The notes below the pieces were generated by a model, which was not told where the DNA came from, searched no databases, and saw only the letters and a list, made by a program, of their open reading frames with translations. From Flavobacterium aquicola (GTDB lineage Bacteria; Bacteroidota; Bacteroidia; Flavobacteriales; Flavobacteriaceae): DNA of 64,000 bases. A program made the translations under genes and the position numbers. The stretch covers positions 496,001 through 560,000 of the forward strand of contig NZ_QUNI01000002.1 in the NCBI RefSeq assembly GCF_003385115.1, written 5' to 3'. This document shows, one piece after another, positions 18,486-27,268 of this stretch (positions within the stretch are counted from its first letter, which is position 1; every line of letters begins with the position of its first letter).

Positions 18486-19646
18486 ATGAAAAACATAAAG
18501 AAATTATACATCAGCACATTTGCGATTCTAGCCTTTTTAAATTTAGGCTCCTGCCAAAGTGATAGTGAATCAACTGAAAAAGATCCTGTTGTAACTCCTC
18601 CAGTTACCGAAAATATTTCTTTTTATTATGGTGCGGATCTTTCATATTTAAACGAAATGGAAGATTGTGGTGCTGTTTATAAAAATGATAAAGGTGTAGC
18701 GCAGGATGCTTATAAAATTTTTAAGGAAGCGGGTGCAAATTTGGTCCGCGTTCGTTTATGGCATAATCCTACTTGGACAAATTATTCCAATTTTAATGAT
18801 GTAAAAAAAACAATTTCAAGAGCAAAAGCCTTAGGTATGAACGTTCTGCTGGATTTTCATTACTCTGATACATGGACAGATCCGGAAAAGCAGAAAATTC
18901 CAGCTGCTTGGGCAAGCCAAATGAATAACAAAGAAGCTTTAGGAAAACTGCTTTATGATTATACGTATAAAACCTTAAATGATTTATCAAAAGAAAACCT
19001 GCTGCCAGAAATAGTACAGGTTGGAAACGAAATAAATCCAATGATTCTGCAGGGCGACGAGCTTGTCTGGCCAATTAACTGGACACGAAATTCTTATCTT
19101 CTTAACAACGGTATCAAAGCTGTACGTGATATTTCAAAAGATAAAAACAAAAAAATAGGAGTTATGCTCCATATTGCACAGCCCGAAAATGCATTGTGGT
19201 GGTTTAAGGAAGCAACTGCAAATGGAATTACCGACTACGATTGGATTGGATTGTCCTACTACCCTAGTTATTCTGAATATACGCTGAACGATGTTTCGAC
19301 ACCTATCAAAACGCTGATAAGCACTTATAAAAAAAGACTGATGATTGTTGAAACAGCTTATCCATTTACTTTAAATAATAATGATAACGCTAGTAACAAC
19401 CTTGGTACCGAAGCTTTAATCAATGGATATCAAGCTACTCAGGCAGGGCAATTAGGGTATCTAAAGAAACTAAAAGAGGTAGTAGCTGCAGCCGGAGGAG
19501 AAGGTATTATTTATTGGGAACCAGCATGGGTTTCTACATCATGCAAAACTCTTTGGGGTACAGGTTCTCATTGGGATAATGCTACTTTATTTGACAATAC
19601 AAATAAAGCAACTTTAGGAATGCAGTTCTATAATGGCTCTAAATAA
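18486..19646 (+). CDS. GH53 endo-beta-1,4-galactanase, lipoprotein
   Basis: A 386-residue retaining endo-galactanase (arabinogalactan endo-1,4-galactosidase type). Lipobox LGSC (Cys23) is followed by QSDSESTEKD, acidic enough for surface export. The GH53 barrel shows FYYGADLSYL, LVRVRLWHNPTW, LLDFHYSDTWTDP, acid/base Glu182 in QVGNEINPM, GLSYYPSY and nucleophile Glu289 in IVETAYPF. It would cut beta-1,4-galactan (pectin side chains) at the cell surface and hand oligosaccharides to the SusCD pair. The GH2 gene follows after 44 bp. This gene is the main reason to assign the locus to galactan. Confidence 0.94.
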   Translation: MKNIKKLYISTFAILAFLNLGSCQSDSESTEKDPVVTPPVTENISFYYGADLSYLNEMEDCGAVYKNDKGVAQDAYKIFKEAGANLVRVRLWHNPTWTNYSNFNDVKKTISRAKALGMNVLLDFHYSDTWTDPEKQKIPAAWASQMNNKEALGKLLYDYTYKTLNDLSKENLLPEIVQVGNEINPMILQGDELVWPINWTRNSYLLNNGIKAVRDISKDKNKKIGVMLHIAQPENALWWFKEATANGITDYDWIGLSYYPSYSEYTLNDVSTPIKTLISTYKKRLMIVETAYPFTLNNNDNASNNLGTEALINGYQATQAGQLGYLKKLKEVVAAAGGEGIIYWEPAWVSTSCKTLWGTGSHWDNATLFDNTNKATLGMQFYNGSK

Positions 19647-19690
19647 TTTATAGTCATGGACATCCAAAAATTAAATATAAAACATTTGTA

Positions 19691-22117
19691 ATGAAACAGT
19701 TTAAAACTCTTCTATTCGCTTTTTTTATAGTAACGCAGATTTCCTTTTCTCAAGTGCGTATAGTAAGAGAATTGGACAACAACTGGAAATTTCAAAAAGG
19801 AGATTTCGAGAATGCTTTTCAAACCAATTTTGCTGATTCAAAATGGCAGACAGTAACTGTACCGCATGATTGGGCAATTTACGGTCCATTTGATAAAGAA
19901 ATAGACAAACAGAGCGTTGCAATTGTTCAGAATGGTGAAACAGCAGCTTCTGAAAAAACTGGAAGAACAGGCTCTTTACCTCATGTAGGCACAGCTTGGT
20001 ACCGAAATAAATTTACAGTTTCGGCTGCAGAAAAAAGCAAAAAAGTGATTTTGCTTTTCGAAGGTGCCATGAGCGAACCGCAGATTTACCTAAACGGTAA
20101 AAAAGTGGGTGAATGGGCTTATGGCTACAGCTATTTTTATTTTGACATAACTGATTTTATCACGGCTGGAGAAAATACTTTGGCTGTAAAGCTAACTAAT
20201 AAAGAGTTTGCTTCGCGCTGGTATCCAGGCGCTGGTCTTTATAGAAAAGTAAGCCTTATTATCAAAAATAAGGAAAGCATCGACCAATGGGGAACTTCTG
20301 TAACAACACCTTTTATCAGTAAAGATGAGGCTAAAGTAAATATAAAAACTAAGGCTTCTGGAGAAAATGGCTATCTGGTTACTACAATTTTTGATGCTAA
20401 TGGTCAAAAAGTGAGTTCAGATAAAGTAACGACAAAATTCGGAAATGAATTTGATCAAAACATTAAAGTTCAAAATCCGAAGCTATGGAGTCCTGAAACT
20501 CCTTATTTGTACAAAGCCGTTTCGCAATGGTTTGTAGGCAGCGAATTGAAAGATGAAGTTACGACCCGTTTTGGAATTCGTGACATAAAATACGAAGCCA
20601 ATAAAGGATTTAGTTTAAACGGTGAAATCAGAAAGTTTAAAGGCGTTTGTCTGCACCATGATTTAGGCCCTTTGGGAACAGCTGTAAACGTGGCTGCTTT
20701 GCGCCGTCAGTTAACAATACTGAAAGATATGGGCTGTAATGCAATCCGCAGTTCGCATAATATGCCTTCATTGGAACAATTAGAATTATGTGATGAAATG
20801 GGTTTCATGTTTCTGGCAGAAAGTTTTGACGAATGGGCAAAACCTAAAGTTGAGAATGGATACAACCGTTTTTTCGAACAATATGCTGAAAAAGATATTG
20901 TGAATCTAGTTCACGCTACCCGAAATCATCCATCTATTGTAATGTGGAGCTCTGGAAATGAAGTTCCTGATCAATGGGGAGATGAAGGAGTAAAACGTGC
21001 CAAATGGCTGCAGGAAATTTTCCACCGTGAAGATCCTACAAGACCCGTTACTGTTGGTATGGATCAGGTAAAAGCAACTATGGAATCTGGTTTTGGAGCT
21101 TTGCTTGACATACCTGGACTAAATTACCGCGTTCATTTGTATGAAGAAGCATTTAAAAAATTTCCGCAAGGATTTATTTTAGGTTCTGAAACAGCATCTA
21201 CCGTTAGTTCTAGAGGAATTTATAAATTTCCTGTAGTACAGGCCAAAGACAAACAATATCCAGATTTTCAATGTTCTTCTTATGATTTAGAAGCCTGCAG
21301 CTGGTCTAATGTACCAGATGAAGATTTTGTTTTACAGGATGACAAACCTTGGGTTATAGGCGAATTTGTCTGGACAGGTTTTGATTATTTAGGAGAACCA
21401 ACTCCTTATGATGAAAAATGGCCTTCCCGCAGTTCCTATTTTGGAATAAATGATTTAGCAGGATTGCCAAAGGATAGATTTTATTTGTACAAAAGCCGTT
21501 GGAACAAAAGCGAGAAAACCTTACACATTTTGCCACATTGGAATTGGGAAGGACGCGAAGGTCAGGTAACACCAGTATTTGTATACACTAATTATGACAG
21601 TGCCGAGCTTTTTGTAAACGGAAAAAGTATGGGTATTCAAAAAAAGAACAATACAACACCACAAAACAGATACCGTTTAATGTGGATGGATGTTAAGTAC
21701 GAACCTGGAACTGTAAAAGTTGTTGCATTAGATAAAGATGGCAAAGCAGTCGCAGAAGAGGAAATTCATACTGCCGGAAAAGCCTATAAAATAGTACTTG
21801 ATCCGGACAGAAAAACAATCAAAGCCGATGGTAAAGATCTGTCTTATGTTACGGTTTCAATAGTAGATGAAAAAGGAATTCCATGCCCAAATGCTGTCAA
21901 TCAGCTGCAGTTTAAAGTTACTGGAAAAGGAACTTACAGAGCAGCATGCAATGGAGATGCAACTTCATTAGAATTATTTCATCTGCCAACAATGAAAGCC
22001 TTTAGCGGAAAAGCAGTAGTACTTGTTCAATCGCTGAAAGAAGCTGGAAACATAGAACTAACAGTTAGCGCAAAAGGTCTAAAAACCGCAGCAGTAACTC
22101 TTAATTCTTCGAACTAG
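19691..22117 (+). CDS. GH2 beta-galactosidase
   Basis: An 808-residue secreted (probably periplasmic) enzyme with signal peptide ISFSQ. Order: sugar-binding domain (about 25-190, WKFQKGD...VPHDWAIYGPF), immunoglobulin-like domain (about 195-300), GH2 barrel (about 305-600) with acid/base Glu424 in WSSGNEVPD and nucleophile Glu500 in GSETAST, then DUF4982-type and Ig-like C-terminal domains (about 610-808). HNMPSLEQLELCDEMGFM is typical of GH2. It would release galactose from the oligosaccharides made by the GH53 enzyme. It is the last gene of the + strand operon and ends at a bidirectional terminator. Beta-mannosidase activity also occurs in GH2, but the residue context and operon favour beta-galactosidase. 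Confidence 0.9.
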   Translation: MKQFKTLLFAFFIVTQISFSQVRIVRELDNNWKFQKGDFENAFQTNFADSKWQTVTVPHDWAIYGPFDKEIDKQSVAIVQNGETAASEKTGRTGSLPHVGTAWYRNKFTVSAAEKSKKVILLFEGAMSEPQIYLNGKKVGEWAYGYSYFYFDITDFITAGENTLAVKLTNKEFASRWYPGAGLYRKVSLIIKNKESIDQWGTSVTTPFISKDEAKVNIKTKASGENGYLVTTIFDANGQKVSSDKVTTKFGNEFDQNIKVQNPKLWSPETPYLYKAVSQWFVGSELKDEVTTRFGIRDIKYEANKGFSLNGEIRKFKGVCLHHDLGPLGTAVNVAALRRQLTILKDMGCNAIRSSHNMPSLEQLELCDEMGFMFLAESFDEWAKPKVENGYNRFFEQYAEKDIVNLVHATRNHPSIVMWSSGNEVPDQWGDEGVKRAKWLQEIFHREDPTRPVTVGMDQVKATMESGFGALLDIPGLNYRVHLYEEAFKKFPQGFILGSETASTVSSRGIYKFPVVQAKDKQYPDFQCSSYDLEACSWSNVPDEDFVLQDDKPWVIGEFVWTGFDYLGEPTPYDEKWPSRSSYFGINDLAGLPKDRFYLYKSRWNKSEKTLHILPHWNWEGREGQVTPVFVYTNYDSAELFVNGKSMGIQKKNNTTPQNRYRLMWMDVKYEPGTVKVVALDKDGKAVAEEEIHTAGKAYKIVLDPDRKTIKADGKDLSYVTVSIVDEKGIPCPNAVNQLQFKVTGKGTYRAACNGDATSLELFHLPTMKAFSGKAVVLVQSLKEAGNIELTVSAKGLKTAAVTLNSSN

Positions 22118-22151
22118 AAATAGTTAAAATATCTTTCAATTTCTAAAAAAA

Positions 22152-22176
22152 ATGGGGCAAATTGCCCCATTTTTTA
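22152..22176. terminator. Bidirectional terminator between GH2 and aldo/keto reductase genes
   Basis: ATGGGGCAA / TTGCCCCAT stem (22152-22160 and 22162-22170), with a T-run on the right and an A-run on the left. It serves the + strand galactan operon and the convergent - strand gene, whose stop codon overlaps the T-run. Confidence 0.85.
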
Positions 22177-23130
22177 TGCCAATATTTTTTCGATTACATT
22201 TATTTCATCCTGTGTAAAATTCAGATTCTGCAGACATTCGATATTATTATTTAACTGTCTGACGGAACTTGCACCAATTAATACCGAAGTAATTCTTTTG
22301 TCTTTCTGCAGCCAAGCCAAAGCCATTTGTGCCAAAGACTGATTTCGGTTTTTAGCAATTTCGTTCAGCTGAATTAATTTCTGAATACGTTCCTCCGTAA
22401 CCTCATCCTCTCTTAAATGCCCGTTCGGATTATGAGCTCTGGAATTTTCTGGAATTCCATTTAAATATTTATCAGTTAAAAGCCCTTGTGCCAAAGGTGA
22501 AAACGCAATACAGCCTACTCCTTTTTCTTCTAAAACATCTAACAGTCCTTCTTCTACCCAGCGCACTAACATGGAATATTTTGCCTGATGAATGAGACAA
22601 GGCGTTCCCAGCTGTTTTAAAACATCAACAGCAACTCTTGTCTGCTCAGCAGAATAATTGCTGATTCCCACATATAAGGCTTTTCCGCTTCTTACAGCAT
22701 GATCAAGAGCCATCATGGTTTCTTCAATCGGCGTTTCAGGGTCAGGACGGTGCGAATAAAAAATATCTACATAATCAATATTCATACGCTTTAAACTCTG
22801 ATCCAAACTCGATAATAAATATTTACGGGATCCCCAGTCTCCATAAGGTCCATCCCACATAGTGTAACCGGCTTTGGTCGAAATTACTATTTCATCACGA
22901 AGATTTCCCTGAAAATTATGCCACAATATTTTACCAAAATTCTCTTCGGCAGAGCCTGGAACGGGGCCGTAATTATTTGCTAAATCAAAATGAGTAATTC
23001 CTTTATCAAAAGCTTCTTTAGCAATACTTTCGGCATTTTCAAAATTATCCACTGAGCCAAAGTTATGCCATAATCCTAAAGAAATCTCAGGCAGTAACAG
23101 CCCGCTTTTTCCGCATCTGTTATATTTCAT
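22174..23130 (-). CDS. Aldo/keto reductase (YghZ/Kv-beta-like)
   Basis: A 318-residue NADPH-dependent aldo/keto reductase. The catalytic tetrad is visible: Asp and Tyr in HFDLANNYG, Lys in ISTKAGY, His in FYSHRPD. The N-terminal CGKSGLLLPEISLG, the WDGPYGDWGSRKYL segment and the C-terminal ITSVLIGASSVRQLNNNI (NADP phosphate-binding region) place it in the L-glyceraldehyde-3-phosphate reductase/Kv-beta branch. No signal peptide. It is downstream of the GH3 gene but a strong terminator lies between them, so it may have its own transcript. Its link to sugar catabolism is by position only; a general detoxifying role is as likely. Confidence 0.88.
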   Translation of the reverse strand: MKYNRCGKSGLLLPEISLGLWHNFGSVDNFENAESIAKEAFDKGITHFDLANNYGPVPGSAEENFGKILWHNFQGNLRDEIVISTKAGYTMWDGPYGDWGSRKYLLSSLDQSLKRMNIDYVDIFYSHRPDPETPIEETMMALDHAVRSGKALYVGISNYSAEQTRVAVDVLKQLGTPCLIHQAKYSMLVRWVEEGLLDVLEEKGVGCIAFSPLAQGLLTDKYLNGIPENSRAHNPNGHLREDEVTEERIQKLIQLNEIAKNRNQSLAQMALAWLQKDKRITSVLIGASSVRQLNNNIECLQNLNFTQDEINVIEKILA

Positions 23131-23173
23131 TTTTTATTTAATGATTGAAGGTTTTAAAAATTTAAAAATACAT

Positions 23174-23225
23174 AAAAAAATCACGCAGTTCTAACAGATT
23201 ACAATGATCTGCTAAAACTGCGTGA
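23174..23225 (-). terminator. Terminator downstream of the GH3 gene
   Basis: Outer stem TCACGCAGTT / AACTGCGTGA (23181-23190, 23216-23225) with an inner AACAGAT / ATCTG pairing; on the - strand it is followed by seven T. It lies 25 bp after the GH3 stop. Confidence 0.85.
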
Positions 23226-23250
23226 AAATATTTTCAGTTTAGTTTGAAAT

Positions 23251-25539
23251 CTACTTCAATTCAAAACTGCTTTCCAATCCTTTATCAGAGTTCCCTCCTA
23301 CCATAATTTTGAAAGTTCCCGGTTCTACTAAATAATTCCCATCATTATCATAAAAACCAAGTTCTTTATCGGTTAAAGTAAATGAAACTGTTTTAGTCTC
23401 CCCTTTTTTCAAGTTAACCAATTCAAAACCTTTCAGCTCTTTTATCGGGCGGATAATACTTGCATAATCATCATGAATATACAATTGCACCACTTCTTTT
23501 CCGTCATAATTTCCTGAATTAGTAACCTCAACTGAAACCTGAACAGACTCCCCTTTTGCGAACGCAGTTTTATTTAACTTCAGATTTTTATATTCGAATG
23601 CTGTATAACTCAAACCAAAACCAAACGGAAATAAAGGTGTTTTTTCAACATCTGTATAATGCGACCAAAACACGTTTTTATCACTATCTGTAGGTCTTCC
23701 TGTGCTGTATCTGTTGTAGTAAATCGGCACCTGACCTACGTTTCTTGGGAAAGACATTGGCAGTTTGCCGCTTGGATTATAATCTCCGTATAGAACCTGC
23801 GCAACAGCGTTTCCTGTCTGAGTTCCTAAATGCCAAGCCTCAACAATAGCAGGAATATGTTCTGCCGCCCACGGAATACTCAACGGACGTCCATTATTTA
23901 AAACCAAAACGATATTTGGATTTACTTTATAAATTTCTTCCAGCAGTTCCTGCTGTACACCTGGCAAATTAAGATCCGTTCTGCTTCGTCCTTCACCGCT
24001 TTGGAAACCATGTTCTCCCAAAACCATTACAACAACATCTGCATCCTTAGCCGCTTTTTTAGCTGCCTCAAAACCGCTTTTATCCGTAGTGTTGAAAACA
24101 ACCTCATCTAAAAAGGAAGTTTTCCCAACTGTTAAATCTGCTCCTTTTTCAAAAGTCAGTTTATTGTCTTTATACTGCTGCATTCCTTCTAAAACGGAAA
24201 CTGCCGTATTATCATCAGATGCTATTCTCCAGCTTCCCAAAGGACTATTTTTATCATTTGCCAAAGCACCGATCAAAGCGATTTTCTGCCCTGATTTCTT
24301 TAAAGGCAATAAACTTTTATCATTCTTTAAAAGTACAATAGATTTTTTGGCCATGTCCAAAACGCCTTCATTATTGGCTTTGCTTCCTATAACTTCTTTT
24401 TCGCGTTTTTCGTCACAATATCTATAAGGATCATCAAATAATCCCAATTCAAATTTCACACGCAAAATTCTGCGGACTGCATCATCTACCAGTGCTTCTT
24501 TAACTTTTCCTTCTTTAACCAAACCAACTAGTTTCGCTACATACAGATATGATTCCATATCCATGTCCGATCCTGCAACAACCCCTTTCAAAGCCGCATC
24601 TTCCTCATCTTTGGCATAACCATGCGCAATCATTTCGCGGATCGAAGCATAATCAGAAATCACAAAACCATCAAACTTCCATTTTCCTTTCAGAATATCT
24701 CTCTGCAAAAACACGTTTCCAGTAGCAGGAACTCCATTTAGTGTATTAAATGAATTCATAAATGTGCGGACACCAGCATCAACAGTCGCTTTAAACGGCG
24801 GTAAAACCGAATTGTACAATTTAGAATTACTAATATCCACGATGTTATATTCCAGTCCTGCCTCTACATAACCATAAGCAGCAAAATGCTTCGCGCAGGC
24901 TGCAATAGTATTTACTTTTGCCAAATCGGCGATAGTTTCTCCCTGAAAACCTTTCACTCTGGCAGTTGCAATTTTACTTCCCAAATACGGATCTTCTCCT
25001 GCTCCTTCCATCACGCGTCCCCAGCGGGCATCATTGGCAACATCTACATTTGGTCCAAAAGTCCAGTTAATTCCAGATGCCGAAGCTTCATCAGCCGCAA
25101 TAGCCGCCGATTTTTTTATCGCTTCCAAGTCCCAGCTCGCAGACTCTGCAAGCGGAATAGGACTCAATGTTTTATAACCATGAATCACATCAAAACCAAT
25201 AATCAGCGGAATTCCCAATCGGGTTTCTTCGACTGCAATTTTCTGTACAGCGCGTACATTTTTCACACCGCGAACCGTCAGCATAGACCCAACTAATCCT
25301 TTGCGCAGATGCTCATATTTCAATTCGGCAGTCCCGCCTTTTGGCGCAGGTCCAGTCACTTCCCAAAAACCATTGTACTGGTTCATCTGCCCCACTTTCT
25401 CTTCCAGTGTCATTTGCTTCAACAGCAGATCAACACGTTCTTCAACAGGTTTAGTTTTATCTAAATGAGGTAATTTTTGTGCATTCATAGTTCCAATTGT
25501 AATCAGGGTAAAAATCCCTGCAGTAATTTTTTTTTTCAT
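23251..25539 (-). CDS. bglX: GH3 beta-glucosidase (BglX-like)
   Basis: A 762-residue periplasmic exo-glycosidase. Signal peptide (GTMNAQ), GH3 N-terminal barrel (about 30-360) with nucleophile Asp296 in GFVISDYASI, GH3 C-terminal alpha/beta domain (about 390-610, VVMVLGEHGFQSGEGRSR) and a fibronectin-III-like end (about 660-762, LVEPGTFKIMVGG). Length and order match E. coli BglX. It would remove terminal beta-glucose, for example from glucomannan oligosaccharides; beta-xylosidase activity is possible in this family. It lies 349 bp after the esterase gene on the same strand, with a palindromic repeat between them, so co-transcription with the esterases is uncertain. Confidence 0.9.
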   Translation of the reverse strand: MKKKITAGIFTLITIGTMNAQKLPHLDKTKPVEERVDLLLKQMTLEEKVGQMNQYNGFWEVTGPAPKGGTAELKYEHLRKGLVGSMLTVRGVKNVRAVQKIAVEETRLGIPLIIGFDVIHGYKTLSPIPLAESASWDLEAIKKSAAIAADEASASGINWTFGPNVDVANDARWGRVMEGAGEDPYLGSKIATARVKGFQGETIADLAKVNTIAACAKHFAAYGYVEAGLEYNIVDISNSKLYNSVLPPFKATVDAGVRTFMNSFNTLNGVPATGNVFLQRDILKGKWKFDGFVISDYASIREMIAHGYAKDEEDAALKGVVAGSDMDMESYLYVAKLVGLVKEGKVKEALVDDAVRRILRVKFELGLFDDPYRYCDEKREKEVIGSKANNEGVLDMAKKSIVLLKNDKSLLPLKKSGQKIALIGALANDKNSPLGSWRIASDDNTAVSVLEGMQQYKDNKLTFEKGADLTVGKTSFLDEVVFNTTDKSGFEAAKKAAKDADVVVMVLGEHGFQSGEGRSRTDLNLPGVQQELLEEIYKVNPNIVLVLNNGRPLSIPWAAEHIPAIVEAWHLGTQTGNAVAQVLYGDYNPSGKLPMSFPRNVGQVPIYYNRYSTGRPTDSDKNVFWSHYTDVEKTPLFPFGFGLSYTAFEYKNLKLNKTAFAKGESVQVSVEVTNSGNYDGKEVVQLYIHDDYASIIRPIKELKGFELVNLKKGETKTVSFTLTDKELGFYDNDGNYLVEPGTFKIMVGGNSDKGLESSFELK

Positions 25540-25888
25540 TTTAAAAGTTAAAGATTATTTTTTGCGTCATCATATTTCAAAAAAACCAGCTGTTGTGCCC
25601 TAATTATTTGGGCGTGACCACGATGAGAAAAGGGGGCTGAATCATAGGAATCGTTATTCGCCCCCTTTCCTCATCGCGGTCGGGCTATCACGAGCGCTAT
25701 GGCGCCTTGTTCTATCCCTCACGCAGCTTCACGGATTTTAAGACACTTTATTTTCTTACCCAATTTAAAACTGATAAAAATTTGTCATAAAAATCAGGAA
25801 GCAATTTACTTTTCTAATTCTCTTTCGACTAAAACAGATGTTGCAAAAACTAAAACAAATAGGTCTTTTATGCTTAAATAATTTGAAT
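25540..25888. repeat. Intergenic region with a GC-rich palindromic element (about 25596-25725)
   Basis: A 349-bp gap with no credible gene. It holds a GC-rich block unlike its AT-rich surroundings. GGGCGTGACCA (25610-25620) precedes a stem whose arms, 25621-25637 (CGATGAGAAAAGGGGGC) and 25660-25676, pair with one mismatch over 17 bp. After it come CGGTCGGGCTATCA (25677-25690) and CTATCCCTCACGC (25712-25724). The layout (conserved ends, central hairpin) is that of a dispersed palindromic repeat. The remaining 25726-25888 is AT-rich without visible signals. Confidence 0.7.
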
Positions 25889-27268
25889 TTATTCCGTTAT
25901 AAAAGACGAAGCTGGCAAATTAGCCTTATTAAAAAGTGCCGCCTGATCTGTATTTTTCCAAGCATAACGAACTTTCACCGGTTTTTTAACCTGATCAGAA
26001 TTCAATACTACAGCATTATTTTTTATAACTGCATTTGCTTTATAAAACACATTATCAGCACCTGCAGCTTCAAACATATCGGCTTTTTTATCTTTAAAAT
26101 ATAATCCATCGGCATAATCAAAAGTGACTGTCACTTTATTCTTGTCGATTGCAATTCCTTTATAAAGCGGTCCGTTTACCAAAGCTGTATTTGTTTTGTA
26201 AGTATTGGCCAAAGCCAGATTCGCTAAACGAATCCCCACCGATTTTTTATCTTTTGGATGAATATCATCTGTAGGCGAAATATCACTTGTCACAACCATT
26301 CCCGTGTTTGGAACTTCCTGCAAAACTTTTCGCTGTGAATTGCGGACAATCGTTCCGCTAAAATGATCTTCTCCATATTTATAAGGCGCAATCTGAACAT
26401 AGTAAAACGGAAAATCATATCCCCATAATTTTCTCCAAGACGTGATTAAAGCCGAAAGCGTTTTGTCATAAACCTCAGATCCCACATTACTTTCTCCCTG
26501 ATACCACAATGCTCCAGCTATTTTAAACTTTGTCAACGGATAAATCATTGCATTAAAAGCTCGTCCAGGCTGATTGGGACCGTAACTCTCTTCTTTACGT
26601 GTCTTTGCTGTCTCCAATAAAACCGCATCATTCTGAATCACTTCTTCCGGTGTCCAAATCTCTGCCGGTGTTCCGCCCCAGTTTGATGAAATTAAACCAA
26701 TCGGTACGTTTTTCAATTCTTCCTGCAGTCGTTTTCCAAAAAAATAACCCACAGCACTAAAATATTTCATAGTCTCTGGCGAACATTCCGTCCAGTTTCC
26801 TGAGATATTATTCTGCGGAGTTGTAGCTGTCAATTTTGGCACTAAAAAAAGTCTCATATTAGGGTTTGCAGCATTTTTTACTGCTTCATCACCATTCTCT
26901 ATTCCCCAACCGGCATTCATTTCCATATTGGACTGTCCTGAACAAATCCAGACTTCGCCAATCAGAATGTTTTTCAGTACGACTTCATTGTATCCTTTTA
27001 TCGTAATAGAATATGGCCCTCCTTCTTTTGGCGTCGGAATTAATATCTCCCATTTCGCCTGATTACTTGCTTTTATTTTATAGCTTTCATTATTCCAGCT
27101 TGGCGTAATCACAACTTCTTCCTGCGGATTGGCAAATCCCCAAAACAGCACTTCGCTATTACGCTGTAAAACCATATTATCCGAAAAAATATTCGGAAGC
27201 GTAACATTTGCGGAAGCGGTATTTGAAAATATCAGGAAAAGAATAAATGCAGTTATCTTATTTTTCAT
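25889..27268 (-). CDS. Sialate O-acetylesterase-like SGNH carbohydrate acetylesterase
   Basis: A 459-residue secreted esterase with a signal peptide (NTASA). The SASA/DUF303 fold is shown by GEVWICSGQSNMEM with nucleophile Ser113, the LWYQGESN block, and DDIHPKDKKSVGIRLA with the catalytic Asp/His. The N-terminal region (about 20-100, NMVLQRNSEVLFWGFANPQEEV) is the usual beta-domain of plant-polysaccharide sialate-esterase homologues. In polysaccharide loci such proteins deacetylate plant glycans; next to a CE2 esterase and mannan genes, acetyl-mannan or acetyl-xylan is more likely than sialic acid. Its start overlaps the end of the CE2 gene by 11 bp, showing translational coupling. Confidence 0.85.
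   Translation of the reverse strand: MKNKITAFILFLIFSNTASANVTLPNIFSDNMVLQRNSEVLFWGFANPQEEVVITPSWNNESYKIKASNQAKWEILIPTPKEGGPYSITIKGYNEVVLKNILIGEVWICSGQSNMEMNAGWGIENGDEAVKNAANPNMRLFLVPKLTATTPQNNISGNWTECSPETMKYFSAVGYFFGKRLQEELKNVPIGLISSNWGGTPAEIWTPEEVIQNDAVLLETAKTRKEESYGPNQPGRAFNAMIYPLTKFKIAGALWYQGESNVGSEVYDKTLSALITSWRKLWGYDFPFYYVQIAPYKYGEDHFSGTIVRNSQRKVLQEVPNTGMVVTSDISPTDDIHPKDKKSVGIRLANLALANTYKTNTALVNGPLYKGIAIDKNKVTVTFDYADGLYFKDKKADMFEAAGADNVFYKANAVIKNNAVVLNSDQVKKPVKVRYAWKNTDQAALFNKANLPASSFITE

Noticed and set aside
24886..25296. 136-codon + strand frame inside the GH3 gene
   Set aside because: Antisense to a well-conserved GH3 domain, with no recognisable protein features.
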